Positions 6,584 to 13,091 of a DNA stretch of 14,351 bases are shown piece after piece; the stretch's first letter is position 1; each line of letters starts with the position of its first letter. The DNA comes from JAKBCQ01 sp021807585 (GTDB lineage: Bacteria > Planctomycetota > Planctomycetia > Isosphaerales > Isosphaeraceae). A program made the position numbers and the translations under genes. The DNA lies in the NCBI GenBank assembly GCA_027325115.1, contig DAHWFG010000505.1, positions 1 through 14,351 on the forward strand, given 5' to 3'. The notes under the pieces are model-generated. The model made no database searches. It was not told where the DNA came from and saw only the letters and a list, made by a program, of their open reading frames with translations.

Positions 6584-8047
6584 ATGAACTTACATCAGCA
6601 CATTACGCAATCCGAGACGAGGCGTTGGTTCCTCAAGCGGTCGGCGACGGGTTTGGGGTCGATTGCGCTCGCGGCGTTGCTTGAGCGCGAGGGGCTTGCC
6701 GCGGGGCGTGCGCCGCGCGGCGGCGCGAATCCGCTCGCGCCCAAACTCCCCTCGCATCCCGCGCGGGCCAAGCACGTTATCTATTTGCATATGTCGGGGG
6801 GGCCTCCCCAGCAGGATCTCTTCGATTACAAGCCGGCGCTCGTTAAGCACAACATGGAGGATTGTCCCGAAGAGCTGTTAAAAGGGAGGCGATTCGCGTT
6901 CATCAAGGGGCGCCCCAAGCTTTTAGGAACGCCGTATAAGTTTATCAACAGAGGTCAAAATGGAACGCTCGTGAGCGAGCTGTTGCCCGAGATCGGTTCG
7001 CTCGTCGATATGACGACGATCATCAAATCGATGAAGACCGATCAATTCAATCACGCCCCCGCGGAGCTGTTGTTGTTCACGGGGAATGCGCGGTCGGGGG
7101 GCGCGTCGATGGGTTCGTGGGCGACGTACGGTTTGGGGTCCGAGAACGACGATCTCCCTGGATATGTGGTGATGATTAGTGGAGGGACCGATCCCACGGG
7201 GGGCAAGGGGCTCTGGAGCACGGGTTTTTTGCCGACGATTTATCAGGGGGTTCAGTGCCGGACGGTCGGCGATCCGATTTTGTACGCGTCGAATCCGAAG
7301 GGGATCTCGCGTGACGATCGCCGTCGCGGGCTCGATGCGCTCCGCGCGCTCAACGAGGCCGAGCTCGCCGAATTCGGCGATCCCGAGACGCTCACGCGTA
7401 TCGGGCAATATGAACTTGCGTTTCGGATGCAGATGTCGGTTCCCGAGGTGACGGATTTGCGCAACGAGCCCCCCCGCGTGCTCGAACGATACGGAGCGAA
7501 GCCGGGGACGGGATCTTTCGCGAACAATTGTTTATCGGCAAGGCGATTGGTCGAGCGCGGCGTTCGGTTCGTGCAACTGTTCGATTGGGGCTGGGATACG
7601 CACGGAACGGGGGCGGGGGACGACATCGTCAATCAACTTCCAAAGAAATGTAAAGATATCGATCGACCGATCGCGGCGCTGTTGCGCGATCTCGACGAGC
7701 GCGGGCTGCTTGACGAAACGCTCGTCGTCTGGGGGGGGGAGTTCGGGAGGACTTCGATGAACGAGGCGCGGGGAGGTTCGAAATTTCTCGGCAGGGATCA
7801 TCACCCCGATTGTTTTACGATCTGGCTCGCGGGGGCCGGCATCAAGCGCGGGTTCACGCTCGGATCGACCGACGAACTCGGCTATTCGATCGTCGACGGT
7901 GAGACGACCGTGCGCGACCTTCAGGCGACGATTCTTCACCTGCTCGGCCTCGACCCTTATCGCTTCAGTTATCCGTTCCAGGGGCTTGAACAACGGCTGA
8001 TCGGTCCCGAAGGGGACGCCAAGATCCGCAAGGAAATCCTCGTATGA
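6584..8047 (+). CDS. DUF1501 exported protein (copy A)
   Basis: 487 residues, about usual for DUF1501, a family placed in the alkaline phosphatase/sulfatase fold superfamily. The N-terminus has a Tat-like signal: TRRWFLKRSATGLGSIALAALL read as twin arginine, hydrophobic stretch and short linker. Family landmarks are HMSGGPPQQDLFDYKP, TDQFNHAPAELLLFTG, GSWATYGLGSENDDLPGYVV, W337-D-T-H-G341, W383-G-G-E-F-G-R-T390 and G403-R-D-H-H-P408. The His/Asp-rich last two are likely metal or active-site positions by analogy with the superfamily. GAGGA seven bases before the ATG, inside the last codons of the preceding gene, gives tight coupling. The pairing of PSCyt1/DUF1553 and DUF1501 genes is standard in planctomycetes and suggests a joint role outside the cytoplasmic membrane. 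A run of nine G (7731-7739) encodes part of the WGGEFGRT motif. Substrate unknown. Confidence 0.95.
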   Translation: MNLHQHITQSETRRWFLKRSATGLGSIALAALLEREGLAAGRAPRGGANPLAPKLPSHPARAKHVIYLHMSGGPPQQDLFDYKPALVKHNMEDCPEELLKGRRFAFIKGRPKLLGTPYKFINRGQNGTLVSELLPEIGSLVDMTTIIKSMKTDQFNHAPAELLLFTGNARSGGASMGSWATYGLGSENDDLPGYVVMISGGTDPTGGKGLWSTGFLPTIYQGVQCRTVGDPILYASNPKGISRDDRRRGLDALRALNEAELAEFGDPETLTRIGQYELAFRMQMSVPEVTDLRNEPPRVLERYGAKPGTGSFANNCLSARRLVERGVRFVQLFDWGWDTHGTGAGDDIVNQLPKKCKDIDRPIAALLRDLDERGLLDETLVVWGGEFGRTSMNEARGGSKFLGRDHHPDCFTIWLAGAGIKRGFTLGSTDELGYSIVDGETTVRDLQATILHLLGLDPYRFSYPFQGLEQRLIGPEGDAKIRKEILV

Positions 8048-8160
8048 AAATGATCTTAAATCGGTAATAAACGACTCCTCGCGGGCGGGGAGGGAGGAAG
8101 ACGAAACCGGGACGACCGATGACTTTGAGAAAATTGATTCGATACCGCGGAGACCGAACG
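8048..8160 (+). other. 113-base gap between the two modules, with hairpin
   Basis: The gap separates the two PSCyt1-DUF1501 modules. It contains a hairpin at 8075-8092: CTCCTCG, loop CGGG, CGGGGAG, seven pairs including one G-U. The sequence after it is purine-rich, without a T-run, so it is not a standard intrinsic terminator; transcription may continue into the second module. No clear -10/-35 pair is visible, so one four-gene operon is plausible. Confidence 0.4.
8149..8152 (+). promoter_or_regulatory. Shine-Dalgarno setting the start of PSCyt1 protein B
   Basis: GGAG lies 8 bases before the ATG at 8161, the same motif and spacing as for copy A. The earlier in-frame ATG at 8119 would add 14 charged residues (LRKLIRYRGDRT) before the signal peptide. 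Confidence 0.7.
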
Positions 8161-11100
8161 ATGATGCGATACGGAATGAGATCGGCTCGAATGATCGCGT
8201 GTGGAATTCTAACGTTTTGGGCGATCGGCTTGGCGGCGGGCGCCGCGTTCGCGGCGGGACCCGACGCGGGGAAGAAGCTCGATTACGCGCGCGACGTGCG
8301 GCCGATCCTTTCGGACAATTGTTTCGCGTGTCACGGGCCCGACGCCAAGGCGAGGAAGGCCGAGTTGCGGCTCGACCGCAAGAACGACGCGTTCCGCGAT
8401 CGCGACGGCTACGCGGTGATCGTTCCCGGCGATATCGACGCGAGCGCGATCGTCGAACGACTCAAAACCGACGATAAAAGTTTGCTCATGCCTCCCAAGA
8501 AATTCGGCAAGACGCTCAAGAAAGAACAGATTGAAACGATCGAGCGGTGGATCGCGCAGGGGGCGTCGTGGAAGGATCACTGGTCGTTCGTCGCTCCCGA
8601 GAAAACGCCGATTCCCGCGGTCAAGAATCCGTCGTGGCCCAAGGACTCGATCGATTCGTATATCCTGGCTCGGCTCGAGGCCGAGGGGCTTTCGCCGAGC
8701 CCCGAGGCCGATAAGACCGAGCTCATTCGCCGCGTCACGCTCGATTTAACGGGGCTGCCGCCGACTTTGGGCGAGATCGACGCGTTCCTCGCGGATTCGG
8801 CGTCTAATGCCTATGAAAAAGTGGTTGATCGTTTGCTGGCGTCGCCCCGCCACGGCGAGAGGCTTGCGCGCGATTGGCTCGACGCGGCGCGGTACGGCGA
8901 CACCCACGGCCTTCATCTCGATAATTACCGCGAGATCTGGCCGTATCGCGATTGGGTAATCAAAGCATTTAATAATAATATGCCTTATGATGCGTTTATC
9001 GTCGCGCAGCTCGCGGGGGACCTCGTTCCCGATAGCACTTTGGACAAAAAGACCGCGACGGGGTTCATCCGCGGCCACGTGACGACGAGCGAGGGGGGTT
9101 CGATCGACGAAGAGGTATATGTTCGCAATATTATCGATCGAGTCGAGACGACGGGAACGGTTTTCATGGGACTGACGATCGGCTGCGCGCGATGTCATGA
9201 TCATAAATATGATCCGATTTCCACGAAGAATTTTTATCAGATGTTCGCGTATTTCAACAACGGCGAGGAGGGACCGCTCGACGGCAATTCGGCGAAGCCC
9301 GCTCCCGTGATCAAGGTTCCGTCGGCCGAGCAAACCGCGGCGCTCGCGGGTTTTGATCGCGAGATCGCCGCGACGAGGGGTGAGATCAAGAGCGCCGCGG
9401 CTTCGTTCCCCTACGACGAGACGGTCGATGCGACCGCGCGAGAGATCATCGAACGGCGCGATTACGTATGGATCGACGACGCCGTTCCCAGGGGGGCGAA
9501 GACCGACGAGGGGGGTGCGAATCGACCGTGGACGTTCGTGTCCAATCCGGCTTATCCGGTCGCAAGCGGCGTGCGCGCGGTGCGCGGCGTTTCAAAAGAG
9601 TTAAGTCAATTCGTGTTCACGCAAGCCGCCGAACCTTTGAAGGTCGGCGAGGGAGACGTTTTCTTTGCGTATGTGTTTATTGATCCGCTCGATCCTCCCC
9701 GCGAGGTGATGCTTCAGTGGTACACGACGGGTTGGCTGCACCGCGCGTATTGGGGCGAGAACGCGATCGCGTGGGGAAAAGACGGCACGGGGGAACGGCG
9801 TCGCGCGGGGGAGAGGCCCGCTTCGGGCAAGTGGGTTCGACTCGAGGTCGCCGCGGCCGATCTGGGAATCAAGCCGGGGACGACGATCTCGGGTTGGGCG
9901 TTCACGCAACAAGGGGGGACGGTGCTTTGGGACCGCGCGGGGATCGAAACATGGACGCCTCAAGCGGGTCAAACGTATGATTCGCTTTCGAGTTGGGTGC
10001 TATCGCGCCGCGCCGTCAAAGGCGAGGGGCTACCCGCCGAGATCCGCGCGATCGTCGATCTTTCTCGTGATAAACGATCGCCGGAACAACACAAACAATT
10101 ACGCGATTACTTCATTGAGCATGCTTATGTAAAATCTCGAGCGGCGCTTGAACCGTTGATCGCCAAGCTCGCTAAAATTGAAGACGAGCGAAGGAGGCTC
10201 GACGAATCGATTCCGACGACGCTCGTATTCAGCGAGCGGAAGGAGATAAAACCCGCTTATATTTTGGAGCGGGGCGAGTACGATCGGAAGCGCGACAAGG
10301 TCGATCGGGCGACGCCCGAGTTTCTCCCTCCTTCGCCGAGCGACGCTCCTAAAGATAGACTTGGACTGGCGCGTTGGCTTGTTTCGCGCGAACATCCGTT
10401 GACCGCTCGGGTGGAGGTGAATCGGTTGTGGCGGATCGTTTTCGGTACGGGGCTCGTGAAAACCGCGGAGGATTTCGGATCTCAGGGGGAGCCTCCAAGC
10501 CATCCCGAGCTGCTCGATCGGCTCGCGGTCGAGTTTCGCGAGCTGGGGTGGGATATCAAGAAAATCCTCAAGCGGATTGTGATGACGGCGACATACAAGC
10601 AAACGTCGAAAATCACGCGCGATCGACTCGCCAAGGATCCCGCGGATCGGCTGTTATCGCGCGCTCCGAGGTATCGGCTCGACGCCGAGACGATTCGCGA
10701 CCAGGCTCTCGCGCTCGGCGGGCTTTTGGTCGAAAAGATCGGCGGGCCGAGCGTCAAGCCTCCTCAACCTCCTGGTCTTTGGAGCGCCGTGGCTTATGTG
10801 GGGAGCAACACGGGTCGATTCGTCGCCGATACCGAACCCGCCAAGATTTATCGCAGAAGTATGTACACGTTTTGGAAGCGCACTTCGCCTCCTCCGCAGA
10901 TGACGGCGTTCGACGCGCCTTCGCGCGAGACTTGCACGGTGCGTCGCGAGCGGACGAACACGCCGCTTCAGGCGCTTTTGCTGATGAACGAGCGGCAATT
11001 CCTCGAGGCTTCTCGGGGTTTCGCCGAGCGATCGTTCCGCGAGGGGGGAAAAAGCGCCGCGGAGCGGGTCGCGTGGATGTTCCGCGCCGCGACGGCGCGC

Positions 11101-11307
11101 AAGCCCGAGAAAGACGAACTCGCCGAACTGATCAGTGAATATAACGATCATTTGGGTCGATTCGTCAAAGACGTCGATTCGGCGCGGAAGCTCGTTTCGG
11201 CGGCGGGGGGTTCGCGCGATTCGGCGATCGACGCCGCCGAGCTCGCCTCGACGACTCTTGTTTCCAATCTGATCCTCAATCTCGACGAAGTCGTTTCCAA
11301 AGAATAA
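8161..11307 (+). CDS. PSCyt1/DUF1549/DUF1553 protein with inserted beta-rich domain (copy B)
   Basis: 1048 residues from the ATG at 8161 (a second ATG follows at once; 8119 is a less likely start). A signal peptide covers about residues 1-35 (hydrophobic IACGILTFWAIGLAAGAAFA). PSCyt1 follows with C54-x2-C57-H58 in DNCFACHGPDAKARKAELRL. DUF1549 spans about 159-375 and has a second CxxCH (C342/C345/H346) in GCARCHDHKYDP. DUF1553 covers about 731-1000 (RLGLARWLVSREHPLTARVE, EDFGSQGEPP, NTPLQALLLMNE). The order matches copy A, but B is 195 residues longer. The extra part is at about 420-605, between the two helices of the central hairpin (GFDREIAATRGEIKS before, LEPLIAKLAKIEDERRRL after). It includes FAYVFIDPLDPPREVMLQWY, HRAYWGENAIAWGKDGTGE, GKWVRLEV and SGWAFTQQGGTVLWDRAGIE, which read as alternating strands of a jelly-roll or carbohydrate-binding-like fold; that is inference. 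The DUF1501 copy B start is 22 bases downstream. Confidence 0.95.
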   Translation: MMRYGMRSARMIACGILTFWAIGLAAGAAFAAGPDAGKKLDYARDVRPILSDNCFACHGPDAKARKAELRLDRKNDAFRDRDGYAVIVPGDIDASAIVERLKTDDKSLLMPPKKFGKTLKKEQIETIERWIAQGASWKDHWSFVAPEKTPIPAVKNPSWPKDSIDSYILARLEAEGLSPSPEADKTELIRRVTLDLTGLPPTLGEIDAFLADSASNAYEKVVDRLLASPRHGERLARDWLDAARYGDTHGLHLDNYREIWPYRDWVIKAFNNNMPYDAFIVAQLAGDLVPDSTLDKKTATGFIRGHVTTSEGGSIDEEVYVRNIIDRVETTGTVFMGLTIGCARCHDHKYDPISTKNFYQMFAYFNNGEEGPLDGNSAKPAPVIKVPSAEQTAALAGFDREIAATRGEIKSAAASFPYDETVDATAREIIERRDYVWIDDAVPRGAKTDEGGANRPWTFVSNPAYPVASGVRAVRGVSKELSQFVFTQAAEPLKVGEGDVFFAYVFIDPLDPPREVMLQWYTTGWLHRAYWGENAIAWGKDGTGERRRAGERPASGKWVRLEVAAADLGIKPGTTISGWAFTQQGGTVLWDRAGIETWTPQAGQTYDSLSSWVLSRRAVKGEGLPAEIRAIVDLSRDKRSPEQHKQLRDYFIEHAYVKSRAALEPLIAKLAKIEDERRRLDESIPTTLVFSERKEIKPAYILERGEYDRKRDKVDRATPEFLPPSPSDAPKDRLGLARWLVSREHPLTARVEVNRLWRIVFGTGLVKTAEDFGSQGEPPSHPELLDRLAVEFRELGWDIKKILKRIVMTATYKQTSKITRDRLAKDPADRLLSRAPRYRLDAETIRDQALALGGLLVEKIGGPSVKPPQPPGLWSAVAYVGSNTGRFVADTEPAKIYRRSMYTFWKRTSPPPQMTAFDAPSRETCTVRRERTNTPLQALLLMNERQFLEASRGFAERSFREGGKSAAERVAWMFRAATARKPEKDELAELISEYNDHLGRFVKDVDSARKLVSAAGGSRDSAIDAAELASTTLVSNLILNLDEVVSKE

Positions 11308-11316
11308 CGATCGATT

Positions 11317-11320
11317 GGAG
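11317..11320 (+). promoter_or_regulatory. Shine-Dalgarno setting the start of DUF1501 protein B
   Basis: GGAG lies 9 bases before the ATG at 11330. The alternative TTG at 11324 would leave only three bases of spacing, so the ATG is preferred. Confidence 0.7.
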
Positions 11321-11329
11321 TGATTGAAC

Positions 11330-12790
11330 ATGAATCCGTTTGACGAACACGCAAAAGCTCTCACACGCAGGCATTTCTTTGCGCAAGGCGCGGTCGGTCT
11401 GGGGGGCGCCGCGCTGTCGTCTTTGCTCGCCGATCGCGGGGTTGCGGCTTCGGTCGAGGCGCGTCGCGGCGGCCTTCCCGAACTTCCCAATTTCGCCCCC
11501 AAGGCCAAAAGGGCGATTTATTTGTTTATGAACGGCGGACCGTCGCAGATGGATCTGTTCGATTACAAGCCGAAGCTGAACGATTTGTTCGACAAGGATC
11601 TTCCCGAATCGATCCGCAACGGTCAGCGATTGACGACGATGACGAGCGGACAGACGCGGTTTCCGATCGCGCCTTCGCGGTATAAGTTCGCGCGTTACGG
11701 CAAATCGGGGGCGTGGGTGAGCGAGCTGTTGCCGTACACGGCGCGGATCGTCGACGACATCGCGATCGTCAAGACGATCAACACCGAGGCGATCAATCAT
11801 GATCCCGCGGTTACATATATTTGCACGGGCAATCAGCTTCCGGGTCGACCGAGTTTGGGATCGTGGCTGAGTTACGGGCTCGGGAGCGAGAACGAGAATT
11901 TACCCGCGTTCGTCGTGATGACGGCTTCCTGGACGGGGCGGAAGGACGCGCAGGCGATTTACAATCGATTGTGGAGCGCCGGTTTTTTGCCGAGCAAACA
12001 TCAAGGCGTGGCGCTTCGTTCAAGCGGCGATCCGGTGTTGTTTTTGACCGATCCGGCGGGGGTCGATTCGGCGACGCGGCGGCGAATGCTCGACGCGCTG
12101 GCGCGGCTCAACCGGAAGCACTTCGACCTTGTGGGCGATCCTGAAACTCAAACGCGCATCGCGCAATATGAGATGGCGTATCGAATGCAGACATCTGTAC
12201 CCGAGTTGACGAACATCGCGGGAGAGACGAAGGAGACGTTCGAGCTTTACGGGCCCGACGTGCACAAGCCCGGGACGTTCGCTGCGAGCTGTTTATTGGC
12301 GCGCCGGCTCGTCGAGCGCGGCGTCCGGTTCGTCCAGATTTTTCATCGCGGCTGGGATCAGCACGGCAATATCGCGGGGGATCTTCCCAAGCAATGTCAT
12401 GACGTCGATCAGCCTTCCTACGCGCTCATCACCGATCTTAAACGGCGCGGATTGCTCGACGACACGCTGGTGATCTGGGGAGGCGAATTCGGCCGGACGA
12501 TCTACTGCCAGGGGGCGCTTTCCAAAGAGAATTACGGCCGCGATCATCACCCGCGTTGCTTCACGATATGGATGGCGGGGGGCGGGATCAAACCGGGGAT
12601 CGTCCACGGAGAAACCGACGATTTCTCATACAATGTTATTCAAGATCCTGTACATATTCATGAAATGAATGCGACGATTCTCAATCGGTTGGGGATCGAT
12701 CACTGGCGTTTCACCTACAAATTTCAGGGCGCGGACATGCGGTTGACGGGGGTCGAGCGGCGCGAGCCGGTGAAGGCGTTGTTCGCGTGA
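11330..12790 (+). CDS. DUF1501 exported protein (copy B)
   Basis: 486 residues, one fewer than copy A and collinear with it. The N-terminus is Tat-like: LTRRHFFAQGAVGLGGAALSSLL. Landmarks are LFMNGGPSQMDLFDYKPKL, INHDPAVTYICTGNQLPGRP, GSWLSYGLGSENENLPAFVV, W342-D-Q-H-G346, W383-G-G-E-F-G-R-T390 and G403-R-D-H-H-P408. The WGGEFGRT and GRDHHP motifs fall at the same residue numbers as in copy A, but the WDTHG of A is WDQHG here and the loop after it is five residues shorter, so the two copies may differ in specificity. It follows copy B of the PSCyt1 gene by 22 bases and closes the second module. Its TGA stop lies inside the first unit of a 32-bp tandem repeat. Expected to be folded in the cytoplasm and exported by Tat; substrate unknown. 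Confidence 0.95.
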   Translation: MNPFDEHAKALTRRHFFAQGAVGLGGAALSSLLADRGVAASVEARRGGLPELPNFAPKAKRAIYLFMNGGPSQMDLFDYKPKLNDLFDKDLPESIRNGQRLTTMTSGQTRFPIAPSRYKFARYGKSGAWVSELLPYTARIVDDIAIVKTINTEAINHDPAVTYICTGNQLPGRPSLGSWLSYGLGSENENLPAFVVMTASWTGRKDAQAIYNRLWSAGFLPSKHQGVALRSSGDPVLFLTDPAGVDSATRRRMLDALARLNRKHFDLVGDPETQTRIAQYEMAYRMQTSVPELTNIAGETKETFELYGPDVHKPGTFAASCLLARRLVERGVRFVQIFHRGWDQHGNIAGDLPKQCHDVDQPSYALITDLKRRGLLDDTLVIWGGEFGRTIYCQGALSKENYGRDHHPRCFTIWMAGGGIKPGIVHGETDDFSYNVIQDPVHIHEMNATILNRLGIDHWRFTYKFQGADMRLTGVERREPVKALFA

Positions 12791-12859
12791 AGTCGGCTCG
12801 AGGGTGCGGTTCGAGCGCGCGAAATCGGCTCGAGGGTGCGGTTCGAGCGCGTGAAGTCG
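12787..12859 (+). repeat. 32-bp tandem repeat over a stop codon, about 2.3 copies
   Basis: Units at 12787-12818 and 12819-12850 differ only at units' first few bases (GTGAAGTCGG versus GCGAAATCGG), and a third unit starts at 12851 (GTGAAGTCG) before diverging. Each unit contains GCTCGA, nine bases, TCGAGC, so each can fold a six-pair hairpin. The first unit contains the TGA stop of DUF1501 copy B. The position just after the last gene of the modules would suit transcript termination or 3'-end protection, but no T-run follows. Confidence 0.8.
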
Positions 12860-13091
12860 TTTCGTCGTGATTGATTGTGTGATTCGTTGGTTGGTGCGAG
12901 GTGGAATCGCGACGAATCGATTGCGCGGGTTATAATGAATTGGTCGGGATTCCGCGTTCGAGCCCTCTTGTACTTTCGAGGGGGTTCGAGCGACGATGGG
13001 GATGTGACGATTGGGCGAAATCTCCGGGAGCTCTCCTCGCCGATCGTGCTCGACTTTCCCTGCCGAGAGTGATCACTGGAGCGATTCGAAG
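12791..13091 (+). other. Gap before the metalloprotease-like gene
   Basis: About 300 bases separate the second module from the next gene. The first 70 are the tandem repeat. The rest has a consensus TATAAT (12931-12936, listed separately) and, at the 3' end, GGAG at 13078-13081, the likely ribosome-binding site of the next gene with 10 bases of spacing. Open frames in it overlap the start of the next gene or lack family resemblance, so no extra gene is called. Confidence 0.55.
12931..12936 (+). promoter_or_regulatory. Possible -10 element for the metalloprotease-like gene
   Basis: A perfect TATAAT in GC-rich DNA, 155 bases before the ATG at 13092. No recognisable -35 lies 16-18 bases upstream (CGCGAC at the expected place) and there is no extended -10, so this is only a candidate. 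Confidence 0.35.

Noticed and set aside
8044..8067. Seven-codon frame overlapping the stop of DUF1501 copy A (ATGA overlap)
   Set aside because: It is too short to support as a gene; the ATGA overlap with the stop is probably accidental.
8075..8092. Intrinsic terminator between the two modules
   Set aside because: The hairpin is followed by purines (AGGGAGGAAG) rather than a T-run, so it is recorded only as a hairpin.
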